Assembly: GCA_007376265.1 (NCBI GenBank)
Contig: VMFW01000012.1
Span: 1 to 38,655, forward strand
Origin: Parcubacteria group bacterium Gr01-1014_20
Lineage (GTDB): Bacteria; Patescibacteriota; Minisyncoccia; UBA6257; 2-01-FULL-56-20
Reading direction: 5' to 3'
Length of the DNA: 38,655 nucleotides
Shown: one piece after another, positions 15,701 through 22,255 of the stretch
How the letters are laid out: every line of letters begins with the position of its first letter
How positions within the stretch are numbered: the stretch's first letter is position 1
The notes under the pieces: generated by a model
Database searches by the model: none
The model's input: only the letters and a program-made list of their open reading frames with translations
What the model was told of the DNA's origin: nothing
Position numbers and translations under genes: made by a program

Positions 15701-17933
15701 CGACGAAATTTTCAATAATCTAGAACTTCTTGAGGAGTATGCCCACATCACCCCCGATAAGGCATTTCAAATAGTTCGGTCCATTGTAGACACAAAACGA
15801 CCGTTAAAAACCAAAGCCTATCGCTTGAAAGGACTAGCCGGGAAAGTTCACGGAAAATCTCATGAAGATCTTTTGTTGCGGGGCGTAAAAATATTGGACA
15901 AAATTAGATATCTAGAAACTAAAAAAGTTGTAAAGATACTTGAACGTTTACACCAACATAGTAGCCAGTCGATTAAATCCGAAGTTTCAAAAACCTTTGA
16001 GCGCCTATCTCAATATAATTTATTTGTTTTGCAACAGATAGAATATAAAACACAAAATTTAATATTGGATGAAGTAGAAAGTTGGAGTGATAAAAAACTA
16101 ATTAAAAACCTAGAGATAATATGTGTTATAGCGAAAGAGCTACTCACACCCACTTTCGAAGGACATTCGATGCCCGACTATAAGACTTTCACCTTACACT
16201 CCGGTCCTTTAGTTGTTTCAGACCACCTTAAGAATCTACGTAGGCGTTCCATCTCACTACTAAGAAAAATATATTTACTTTCTAGTGAATTGACGCAAAA
16301 AACAAAAATTCTTCAGACTTTACGAGAAGCCACTCAAACCCCACGTAGCCATCTTTATGGTGACGATATGGAGCAAATGGTATTGGAGAATACGAACAAT
16401 ATTATAGATTTTTATCTCGAGATTTTGCCCAACTCAGAAAATGAAATTATTCAAGATATCGAGGAACAAAAAATATGGTTTGTCAGAAGATTCGAAAAAA
16501 AACCTCCTAAAAAGATAAATAGACTAGATGAAGCTATCCGGTCAAACTCTGCCTACGGCATGTTTAGAGTTTTTGTCGGATACGACGGGCGTCTGGATCC
16601 GGATTATGACTTCAACAAGGATAGAGAAACTCGTTCTCAGAAAATTAACGAGTTTGTTTCAGATATAACCGAGACTAATTTTGAAGAGTGGCGACAAAAG
16701 ATTTTAGAAGTAATAAAGAATTATTCTGCTACAGAGCCGGGTAGCTACGGATATTTTGAAAAGTTTTTATCAGAACTCGGTAATAAAAAACCGAATCTTG
16801 GGATACGATTGGTTGAGAAAAACGAAAAAGAGCTCGCCCCTTTTCTAATAAATTTATTGTCTGGTATTTGGAGAAGTGATGCAAAGGAACACGCCAAAAA
16901 AATAATTTCTAGATGGGTAGACAAAGGAAAATACTTATATTCCTGGGCTTTTATATCTGTAATAGTAGATGATTTTGATGAGAAACTATTTAGAAAGGTT
17001 ATTGATAAAGCAAAAAAGCTCAAAGATATTCGTGCCCTAAATAATACTTTACGGTCAATTTTACACCATTATCCTAAGCGCAAGAGTCTTAAGTCTGTTT
17101 TTATTGAAATTCTAACTGAGCTAATAAAACACAAAAATACGTGGTGGGTTGAAAATCTATGGTTCAAGGGCGAACCAATTCTCTTAGATCTCACAGAAAA
17201 AGAGTTACACGTTATTTTAGATGGCTTATTACTACTTCCGAATGTTGATTATCGGGAAGAAGAAATACTAAAACCTATTGCTGAAAAATATCCCGAAAAA
17301 GTTATTAACTTTTTTCACGAAAGAGTTGAAATGAAATCTAAAAAGAAAAGAGGCATTGATGATCGTTATGATGGAGTCCCATTTAACTTCCATAAACTTG
17401 GAGAAACTTTGAGAAAACATGAGGAAGTAATAGTGCCAATGTTACTCAAATGGTATGGAGACGGAGGTAAAAATCATAATTGGCTGTTTAGCTGGGAAGC
17501 GAGTCATCTTTTTGAGGAGATCTTTCCTGGATTTAGCCCCATCCTTGAACAATCGTTAATTGACCTTATAAAAAAGGGTAGCAAGAATAGCAGAAATATC
17601 GTTTTTTCAGTTCTTAGTAAATACGAAGGAGGGAAGTTTTTATGGGGCATTGTGAAAGCTTTAGTTCGACAGTACGCCGATACTAAGGAATATGAAAGAG
17701 TCCGGGGCAATTTATTTGGATATTTATCACAAACAGGGGTCGTTTCTGGCGAAGATGGTTTTGTGAGGGCATATCAAGCGAAAAAGCAAGAAATCCAAGA
17801 ATTAGGAAAAGATTCAGATAAGCGAGTAAAGAGATTTGTTAGAGAATACGGGGATTATTTAGATAAACACATCGTCCATGAGCAGAAAAGGACAAATGAA
17901 CAGATTGAACTGATGAAACGCGGATTGGGGTAG
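15687..17933 (+). CDS. Large all-helical protein of unknown family, 748 aa
   Basis: I do not recognise this protein. It is soluble, charged and nearly all helical, with stretches that look like degenerate HEAT/ARM-type repeats (for example DLTEKELHVILDGLLLLP and EVIVPMLLKWYGDGGKNH) and no membrane helix. A string matching Walker A at residues 51-58 has no beta-strand context and is probably chance. It overlaps the DUF4365-like gene by 14 bases and is followed after 14 bases by the nuclease/GNAT gene. It is very AT-rich: 13 of 60 bases in 16021-16080 are G/C, against 26 of 60 in 13441-13500 within hsdR (hand counts). It may be a sensor or scaffold for the upstream nuclease-like protein (inference). 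Confidence 0.65.
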   Translation: MLKNNDEIFNNLELLEEYAHITPDKAFQIVRSIVDTKRPLKTKAYRLKGLAGKVHGKSHEDLLLRGVKILDKIRYLETKKVVKILERLHQHSSQSIKSEVSKTFERLSQYNLFVLQQIEYKTQNLILDEVESWSDKKLIKNLEIICVIAKELLTPTFEGHSMPDYKTFTLHSGPLVVSDHLKNLRRRSISLLRKIYLLSSELTQKTKILQTLREATQTPRSHLYGDDMEQMVLENTNNIIDFYLEILPNSENEIIQDIEEQKIWFVRRFEKKPPKKINRLDEAIRSNSAYGMFRVFVGYDGRLDPDYDFNKDRETRSQKINEFVSDITETNFEEWRQKILEVIKNYSATEPGSYGYFEKFLSELGNKKPNLGIRLVEKNEKELAPFLINLLSGIWRSDAKEHAKKIISRWVDKGKYLYSWAFISVIVDDFDEKLFRKVIDKAKKLKDIRALNNTLRSILHHYPKRKSLKSVFIEILTELIKHKNTWWVENLWFKGEPILLDLTEKELHVILDGLLLLPNVDYREEEILKPIAEKYPEKVINFFHERVEMKSKKKRGIDDRYDGVPFNFHKLGETLRKHEEVIVPMLLKWYGDGGKNHNWLFSWEASHLFEEIFPGFSPILEQSLIDLIKKGSKNSRNIVFSVLSKYEGGKFLWGIVKALVRQYADTKEYERVRGNLFGYLSQTGVVSGEDGFVRAYQAKKQEIQELGKDSDKRVKRFVREYGDYLDKHIVHEQKRTNEQIELMKRGLG

Positions 17934-17947
17934 TAGTTATAAACACC

Positions 17948-19045
17948 ATGCCATCTTCTGAGGCCACGATAAAATATCCCAGAGATTTGTATCTCGACGA
18001 ATACGATATGACATACACTTCTGCAAAAGCATATCAAGCGCAGCTCGTTAAAATACTGAAGGAGATTTTTGGAAATGACATGGTAAAAAGTGAATGGGAC
18101 TCGGTTACTTACGATGGACATACGACAAACCACAAACTTGTATATGCGCCTCGCGTTGACGTGGCCGTAGGCCCATTCAATTCATACGCGGATCTTGATA
18201 TCGGCAACGACCAGACGGCCATAATGAAAAATCATCTCCTCGTAAAAAGATTACAGGAGAGAACAGGAAATGCTGTCATTTGGAACGATTGCGCTCGCTG
18301 TTTTCTCGCTATCGAGATAGTGTTTAGCGGAACAGCTAAACACATATCGGGCGATTTTCTCAACGCTACAGCAACGGGCGCCATCGGATTCATTGTTGCC
18401 CATAGGAAAATAAGCGACAAAGTAAAGCGTACACTGAACTACTTTCATCGCTTGGAAGAATTCGAGCGATTACATGATAAGGGATTGCGCAATCTTATGG
18501 TTTTCCGTGACGATGAATTCCTTGAATTTTTGTGGGAGTTGAAAAATCCAGATAAGGTGCCGAAATTGAAGCTTAAAACTAATTACCGTATCCTGTTTAA
18601 AGATGGTTTTTGGCCAAAGATATTTTCAATATACACGCATACCATGAGGCACAAACCCGAGTTCAATCAAGACGAAATTACTCGGCTTGCGGTATATGAT
18701 TTTGACGTTGCCGAGGTAGTGGAAGAACACGATGTCGTTTTAATGACAACGAGGCACACGCAACCCAGTAGTGCATTTGTTTTTGAGGTAATTACCTCGT
18801 CTGGCGATCATGTCAGAATAATGGACATTATAGATATTGCAGTAAGAGCAAAATATAGAGATAAAGGTATCGGTACGCAAATGCTTAAAATCTTTGAAAA
18901 TATCGCTCGAGATAATGGATGCCAGTATGTCTGCGTTGCAATATGTCCAATATGGAAACCCAACCCCCGACCCACATGCCTCAAAATGACTTCTAGTCGG
19001 AGCCCCAAGAAGCGCTTATACTACTTGCATACCCGAGGTACTTAA
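17948..19045 (+). CDS. PD-(D/E)XK nuclease-like protein fused to GNAT acetyltransferase
   Basis: 365 residues. Residues ~60-155 look like a restriction-endonuclease fold: YAPRVDVAVGPF (Asp71), then FLAIEIVFSGTAKHISGDFL (Glu123, Lys131) and GAIGFIVAHRK. Residues ~275-330 match a GNAT core: DIIDIAVRAKYRDKGIGTQM, with the acetyl-CoA motif RDKGIGT at 304-310, then a helix and VCVAI. The last ~30 residues (PNPRPTCLKMTSSRSPKKRL onward) do not look like a GNAT ending and may reflect a frameshift or fusion at the island edge. It is 14 bases after the helical protein and likely the last gene of the operon. Base composition returns towards that of hsdR. Confidence 0.55.
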   Translation: MPSSEATIKYPRDLYLDEYDMTYTSAKAYQAQLVKILKEIFGNDMVKSEWDSVTYDGHTTNHKLVYAPRVDVAVGPFNSYADLDIGNDQTAIMKNHLLVKRLQERTGNAVIWNDCARCFLAIEIVFSGTAKHISGDFLNATATGAIGFIVAHRKISDKVKRTLNYFHRLEEFERLHDKGLRNLMVFRDDEFLEFLWELKNPDKVPKLKLKTNYRILFKDGFWPKIFSIYTHTMRHKPEFNQDEITRLAVYDFDVAEVVEEHDVVLMTTRHTQPSSAFVFEVITSSGDHVRIMDIIDIAVRAKYRDKGIGTQMLKIFENIARDNGCQYVCVAICPIWKPNPRPTCLKMTSSRSPKKRLYYLHTRGT

Positions 19046-19089
19046 CCCGAGTGTCCCGCAAAAATAATATTCTTTGGCGGTCTATCCAT

Positions 19090-19245
19090 ATGAAAGCCAA
19101 AAAAGGAGGACTGAAAATCTGCACTCGGGGGCACAAGTTTTATCGAAGCAGTGATTGCCCGGTGTGTCCGAAGTGTTGGCCGGGATATTATAAAAAACCC
19201 TCCTTCGCTAAAGCTTCGGACGGGCAAGCGCGTAAGAGAAAATGA
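19090..19245 (+). CDS. Truncated small zinc-ribbon protein carrying the FAKAS insert
   Basis: 52 residues from the ATG at 19090; the same frame is open upstream. CTRGHKFYRSSDCPVCPKCW supplies five cysteines of a zinc-ribbon type. In Parcubacteria I know this head as the start of small proteins that continue into a helix-hairpin-helix domain resembling the RNA polymerase alpha C-terminus. Here that half is missing: after GYYKK the protein reads PSFAKASDGQARKRK, encoded by a palindromic repeat, and stops. It is probably a remnant. Its stop overlaps the next ATG (ATGA). No clear Shine-Dalgarno is visible. Confidence 0.5.
   Translation: MKAKKGGLKICTRGHKFYRSSDCPVCPKCWPGYYKKPSFAKASDGQARKRK
19198..19224. 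repeat. Palindromic repeat (FAKAS element), copy 1
   Basis: Outer arms CCC(T)CC and GG(A)CGGG surround the core TTCGCTAAAGCTTC. The core is identical to that at 21380-21393. Read in frame it gives SFAKAS, and on the other strand SFSEGG. Confidence 0.7.
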
Positions 19246-19409
19246 ACTCACTATTTAAAAAACCAAAATTCACAAACTTAGCGGTATTTGTAATATTTTT
19301 CGGAATCGCTTTAATTGAAGCTTTGCAGAAACAAAACTGGCTCGAGGCGGGACTTTTTTTGGCCTTAGGAGTAATTTCTCTTTTAGCAGACGTTAGGAGG
19401 GTCAGTTAA
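19242..19409 (+). CDS. Small membrane protein, 55 aa
   Basis: MNSLFKKPKFTNLAVFVIFF followed by a second hydrophobic stretch, two predicted membrane helices with basic ends. Its ATG overlaps the preceding stop (ATGA), and its stop overlaps the next ATG (TAATG). It is the intact paralogue of the damaged gene that follows: both begin MNSL..KP. Function is unknown. Confidence 0.6.
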   Translation: MNSLFKKPKFTNLAVFVIFFGIALIEALQKQNWLEAGLFLALGVISLLADVRRVS

Positions 19410-19620
19410 TGATGAATTCACTTATAAGAAAGCCGAGCGCTTGGATTCCGATAGTAATTCCCATCTCTTTCAGCTGTGGCTCGTGATTGAGCCCTTTATA
19501 ATCGGGTTTTTTGCTGTAAAGTGGTGGTCACAAAATCCGAGGCAGACGCTTTTGATTTTAGCGCTTCAAGTGATAGCGGCGCTGTTGCCGATATCTGTTG
19601 TTTTCTACTTTAAGCTGTAG
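19409..19620 (+). pseudogene. Frameshifted small membrane protein, paralogue of the previous gene
   Basis: The ATG at 19409 follows AGGAGG at 8 bases and reads MMNSLIRKPSAWIPIVIPIS, but stops at TGA after 25 codons. Another frame continues at once with two hydrophobic segments (VIEPFIIGFFAVKWW, then LLILALQVIAALLPISVV) to TAG at 19618. Joining the two frames gives a ~70-residue two-helix protein like its neighbour. Either a real frameshift mutation or an assembly indel explains it. Confidence 0.55.
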
Positions 19621-19653
19621 GCGTTTTAAAAATTGCTTTAGTATTTCTCTCCA

Positions 19654-19682
19654 TTGACTTTATATGGTAAATATTATATAAT
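19654..19682 (+). promoter_or_regulatory. Strong sigma70-like promoter
   Basis: TTGACT (19654-19659), 17-base spacer, TATAAT (19677-19682). The leader to the GTG at 19757 is ~68 bases and contains AAGGAGG. Confidence 0.85.
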
Positions 19683-19756
19683 CGAAGAACTATCGAAAAT
19701 CGGTAGCCATCACTCGCCTAACGCGATGGTGAACGCATCTTTACAAGGAGGGTTGC

Positions 19757-20311
19757 GTGAAGAAAGCACTTCTGTGGCCTGTAAAGTTCGTCGTTACTGT
19801 GTTCCTGATCGGGTTGCTGTTTCTGCACTACCTTGGCTTGATCTTCGCGGCGAGCTTGATTATCGCGGGTATCGTCGGATGGGGATTTGGCGTAACGACG
19901 GCCCTAGCGTATCTCTCGATCGCCTGGAAGGTCTACGCCGGAGTCGGAATATTTAATTTCGCCTTCATGACCACCTTTGCTCACCAACACTGTTGCGTTG
20001 GACTGAACACCTTCGGAGGCCACATTAGACATCGGGGGTGGCAAGGCGTTGGAGAGGATTTATTCGCTTCGATTGTTTGGCCTTGGCACTTCTACCAGTT
20101 TGATCGGTTTCTTAAGGGCTGGGGTTTGAGCCTTGCCGACGCAGTTTTAAACGCGATTCAGTACTGGTTGGTGGATAGTTGGCGAGGGACCATCTTTTCC
20201 AGCGTCAATTTTCAAACTGGTGAGGTGACTACTGGCCGGGTCAAAACCCCGGACGAAGCCCACGCCGCAATCGTGAGTGCAATCACCGAGCACCTACCGG
20301 ACGAAAAGTGA
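19757..20311 (+). CDS. Membrane protein of unknown function, 184 aa
   Basis: Starts with GTG 5 bases after AAGGAGG. Two strong hydrophobic segments occupy residues ~8-55, a further one about 60-75, and then the soluble part begins (GGHIRHRGWQGVGEDLFASI, then SSVNFQTGEVTTGRV). I do not recognise a family. It has its own promoter and a terminator 33 bases after its stop, so it is a single-gene unit. Its G+C looks higher than that of the island genes. Confidence 0.7.
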   Translation: MKKALLWPVKFVVTVFLIGLLFLHYLGLIFAASLIIAGIVGWGFGVTTALAYLSIAWKVYAGVGIFNFAFMTTFAHQHCCVGLNTFGGHIRHRGWQGVGEDLFASIVWPWHFYQFDRFLKGWGLSLADAVLNAIQYWLVDSWRGTIFSSVNFQTGEVTTGRVKTPDEAHAAIVSAITEHLPDEK

Positions 20312-20343
20312 CAGAGAAACGAAAAACTCCGTGTTTTCACTAT

Positions 20344-20374
20344 AAGCCGACCGTTCCAAACGGCGGCTTTTTAT
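20344..20374 (+). terminator. Rho-independent terminator
   Basis: AAGCCG-A-CCGTT pairs with AACGG-CGGCTT around a CCA loop, followed by TTTTATTT. It ends the membrane protein gene at 19757-20311. Confidence 0.85.
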
Positions 20375-20418
20375 TTACACATAATGAAAATTTTCGTTAG
20401 AACTGGCTTTTCGATTAT

Positions 20419-20447
20419 TTGCCAGGATTAACTTTTTATTTTATACT
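20419..20447 (+). promoter_or_regulatory. Sigma70-like promoter of the nucleotidyltransferase gene
   Basis: TTGCCA (20419-20424), 17-base spacer, TATACT (20442-20447). The leader is ~45 bases with GGAAAGGAGG before the GTG start. Confidence 0.8.
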
Positions 20448-20498
20448 TCAGTCGGTTTTTTGAGGGGTTAAATAAATATAGGAAAGGAGGACGAGTCA

Positions 20499-20996
20499 GT
20501 GCTATTTGATCTGAATGACCCAACAGCGACAGAGGTGATTCAAACCTATCTTGAGTGTTCCAGAGAGAACGGGCGGACAGTGGGTCTGACCTCTGGGGCG
20601 TTTGATCTCATCCACTACCACCACGTTCTCTACTTTATTCGATGCCGACGAGAATGCGACATCCTTATTGTAGGGGTGGATTCCGACGAACTGGTGAGAA
20701 AACGGAAGGGTGAAGGACGACCGATTATTTATGATTCACGCAGAGTGACGATGGTGGATGCCCTGAAACCAGTGACTTTCGCTTTCATCATGAACAGCTT
20801 TGATGACTTCGGCCTGGTGGCAAAAATCACCGCGCCTGACTTTATTTTCAAAAGTGACGCCTATAAAGGGCATGAGCATGAGATCGCCGGCAAAGAACAT
20901 GCTAAAGAGGTCAGAATCGTCCGCGATGTAGTTGATCACGCCTCAACCACGCAAATTTTGGAAGAGGCGGCGAAAATCGTAGCAAAGAAGACTTAG
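20499..20996 (+). CDS. Cytidylyltransferase-like nucleotidyltransferase (RfaE C-terminal type)
   Basis: 165 residues, GTG start with a strong AAGGAGG. The fold is the HxGH nucleotidyltransferase type: GLTSGAFDLIHYHHVLYF, ILIVGVDSDELVRKRKGEGR, MVDALKPV and a late DHASTTQIL that stands for the usual S/TxxI motif. Family members transfer AMP or CMP to sugar phosphates or other small acceptors (for example heptose-1-phosphate adenylylation). The HxGH motif reads H39-Y-H-H42, with His for Gly, so activity may be altered. The substrate cannot be told; no sugar-pathway gene lies nearby. It has its own promoter and terminator. Confidence 0.8.
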   Translation: MLFDLNDPTATEVIQTYLECSRENGRTVGLTSGAFDLIHYHHVLYFIRCRRECDILIVGVDSDELVRKRKGEGRPIIYDSRRVTMVDALKPVTFAFIMNSFDDFGLVAKITAPDFIFKSDAYKGHEHEIAGKEHAKEVRIVRDVVDHASTTQILEEAAKIVAKKT

Positions 20997-21009
20997 GGTA
21001 AGAATAGGT

Positions 21010-21040
21010 AGCCGCACAGTTTACGCTGGGCGGCTTTTTT
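21010..21040 (+). terminator. Rho-independent terminator
   Basis: AGCCGC (21010-21015) pairs with GCGGCT (21030-21035) with an inner CAG/CTG pairing, followed by TTTTT. It closes the nucleotidyltransferase gene. Confidence 0.85.
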
Positions 21041-21050
21041 ATGGCCAGAT

Positions 21051-21079
21051 TTGCTGACGGGACCCACAACCTGTAAAAT
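21051..21079 (+). promoter_or_regulatory. Promoter of the small basic protein gene
   Basis: TTGCTG (21051-21056), 17-base spacer, TAAAAT (21074-21079). A CCTCC at 21109-21113 can pair with the GGAGG ribosome site at 21133-21137, so the leader might mask it. Confidence 0.6.
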
Positions 21080-21148
21080 GAACCGAGGTCGAATAAAAAA
21101 CGTAAAACCCTCCCAAATTTCTTAGAGACTTAGGAGGACAAACAAAAT

Positions 21149-21262
21149 ATGGCAAAAAGAGATTCAGGAATAGGCAAGCCGCAGAAATCGCATTCTCGCA
21201 AGACCAAGAAGCGGTTGGCGGCAAAAAGGTTGATGCTCGAAAAAAAGAAAAAGAGGCGGTAG
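21149..21262 (+). CDS. Very small basic protein, 37 aa
   Basis: MAKRDSGIGKPQKSHSRKTK is followed by a Lys/Arg-rich helix ending KKKKRR. More than a third of residues are basic, so it probably binds nucleic acid or the ribosome (inference). GGAGG lies 11 bases before the ATG and a sigma70-like promoter lies upstream, which supports expression despite the small size. Confidence 0.6.
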   Translation: MAKRDSGIGKPQKSHSRKTKKRLAAKRLMLEKKKKRR

Positions 21263-21277
21263 TAATTAGGTCCTTAG

Positions 21278-21352
21278 CAATACGAGCTTCAAGATATAAA
21301 TATAAAGCTTGTATTGCGAAGTGATTTTATTCGCTTCTCTACATAAAATCAC
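21278..21352 (+). promoter_or_regulatory. Two adjacent inverted repeats directly before the DUF1428 gene
   Basis: The first hairpin pairs CAATACGAGCTT (21278-21289) with AAGCTTGTATTG (21305-21316). The second pairs GTGATTTTAT (21321-21330) with ATAAAATCAC (21343-21352) and ends on the base before the ATG at 21353. There is no T-run, so an operator or a translation-controlling leader fold is likelier than a terminator. Confidence 0.55.
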
Positions 21353-21763
21353 ATGACAAAAAACAAAACAAAAACCGCCTTCGCTAAAGCTTCGGCGGTC
21401 AAGTATGTAGATGGGTTTGTGCTTGTGGTTCCTAAAAAGAAAGTAACAGAATATCGTAAGATGGCGGAGGGGGCCGGCAAGATGTGGAAAAAATACGGCG
21501 CGCTTGATTATAAAGAATGTATTTTGAATCACATAAAACCCCAGCATGTTACTCTCACATTTCCTAAAATGATCAAAGCCAAACCAAACGAAACTGTCTG
21601 GTTCTCGTACATCACTTACAAATCTCGAGCCCATCGCGACCAGGTCAACAAAAAAGTAATGGCCGAGATGGATAAAATGGCAAAGAAATACAAAGATATG
21701 CCGATGCCTTTTGATATGAAAAGGTTGGCTTACGGTGGCTTCAAGGTTTTGGTCAGTAAATAA
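21353..21763 (+). CDS. DUF1428 family protein with N-terminal FAKAS insert
   Basis: 136 residues. From residue ~18 on it matches DUF1428 (PF07237): [20 protein letters not shown], then [30 protein letters not shown] and [15 protein letters not shown]. It is a small ferredoxin-like fold protein of unknown role. The first residues ([17 protein letters not shown]) come from a palindromic repeat inserted at the gene start, since the native family would start close to YVDGF. The ATG abuts a 10-bp inverted repeat. Confidence 0.85.
   Translation: MTKNKTKTAFAKASAVKYVDGFVLVVPKKKVTEYRKMAEGAGKMWKKYGALDYKECILNHIKPQHVTLTFPKMIKAKPNETVWFSYITYKSRAHRDQVNKKVMAEMDKMAKKYKDMPMPFDMKRLAYGGFKVLVSK
21375..21398. repeat. 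Palindromic repeat (FAKAS element), copy 2
   Basis: CCGCC (21375-21379) pairs with GGCGG (21394-21398) around the core TTCGCTAAAGCTTC shared with 19198-19224. It lies in frame within the start of the DUF1428 gene. Confidence 0.7.
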
Positions 21764-21765
21764 AA

Positions 21766-21980
21766 ATGCAAAAAATAACACCTCATTTGTGGTTTGATAA
21801 AGAGGCCGAAGAGGCGGCTAATTTCTACGTTTCGGTTTTTTCGGGCGCTGGTCAACCTTCGAAAGTTTTGACGATCGCCCGCTACCCCAAAGCCGGCGAA
21901 GCGTAGAAAAAGGGATGGCAGCGTTTTTGAAGATGAAGAAAATTGATATGGAGGAGTTGCAAAAAGCGAGCGAGGGGTAA
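21766..21980 (+). pseudogene. VOC-family (PhnB-like, PF06983) pseudogene with internal deletion
   Basis: The first part ([20 protein letters not shown], then YVSVF and [12 protein letters not shown]) is a clear N-terminus of the PhnB/3-dmu-9_3-mt family, but it stops at TAG 21904. In another frame 21915-21980 reads MAAFLKMKKIDMEELQKASE, the typical C-terminal end of the same family, which is ~150 residues long. The middle 80-90 codons are gone and the ends are out of frame. It starts 2 bases after the DUF1428 stop and is followed directly by the inverted-repeat unit carrying the GIY-YIG gene. Confidence 0.8.
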
Positions 21981-21981
21981 A

Positions 21982-22255
21982 TTCACCCCGTTAGATATGG
22001 CCTACTTTACCTATATTCTACAAAGCAAAAAAGATGGTTGGTTTTACACCGGTTACACCAGTAACCTTGAGGAAAGATTAGTGTTACATAATAACGGTAA
22101 AGTAGAATCAACTATGTATCGTTTGCCCTTAAAGTTAGTGTATTATGAAGCTTGTCTGAACCAGCAAGACGCCACTCATAGAGAAAAGTATTTGAAAACT
22201 GCGTGGGGCAAACGATACATAAAAAGTCGACTAAAAAATTATCTAACGGGGTAAA
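21982..22255. repeat. 16-bp inverted repeats framing the GIY-YIG gene
   Basis: TTCACCCCGTTAGATA (21982-21997) and TATCTAACGGGGTAAA (22240-22255) are inverted copies differing at one base. In addition the 9-mer GGGGTAAAT occurs directly at 21974-21982 and 22248-22256. The left arm ends on the A of the nuclease ATG, and the right arm encodes its last residues and stop and touches the next ATG. Confidence 0.85.
21997..22254 (+). CDS. GIY-YIG nuclease domain protein
   Basis: 85 residues from the ATG at 21997. The single-domain UvrC/YhbQ-type fold shows FTYILQSKKDGWFYTGYTSN (the GIY-YIG motif in the form YIL...YTG), then LEERLVLHNNGK, and the family ending YLKTAWGKRYIKSRLKNYL. Such proteins are predicted DNA endonucleases. 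The start was chosen at MAYFTY because upstream in-frame residues are encoded by the pseudogene tail and inverted repeat. The gene fills the space between the two inverted repeats exactly, which suggests a mobile cassette. Confidence 0.88.
   Translation: MAYFTYILQSKKDGWFYTGYTSNLEERLVLHNNGKVESTMYRLPLKLVYYEACLNQQDATHREKYLKTAWGKRYIKSRLKNYLTG

Noticed and set aside
15837-15860. String matching the Walker A pattern in the 748-residue protein (residues 51-58)
   Set aside because: It lies in a Lys-rich helical stretch without a preceding beta-strand, and no Walker B or sensor motif follows.
19654-19956. 100-codon open frame starting at 19654
   Set aside because: Its start coincides with the -35 box of a near-consensus promoter, and the overlapping GTG gene at 19757 has AAGGAGG and membrane helices.
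5150-20400. Direct repeat of the tRNA-Ser(GCU) 3' end as an attachment site on the far side of the island
   Set aside because: I scanned for the T-arm/acceptor sequence downstream and saw no copy; only a 9-base chance match (ACCCACATG) appears near 18970.
21943-21996. Longer start for the GIY-YIG protein
   Set aside because: The extra residues are encoded by the pseudogene tail and the inverted repeat, and family homology begins at MAYFTY.
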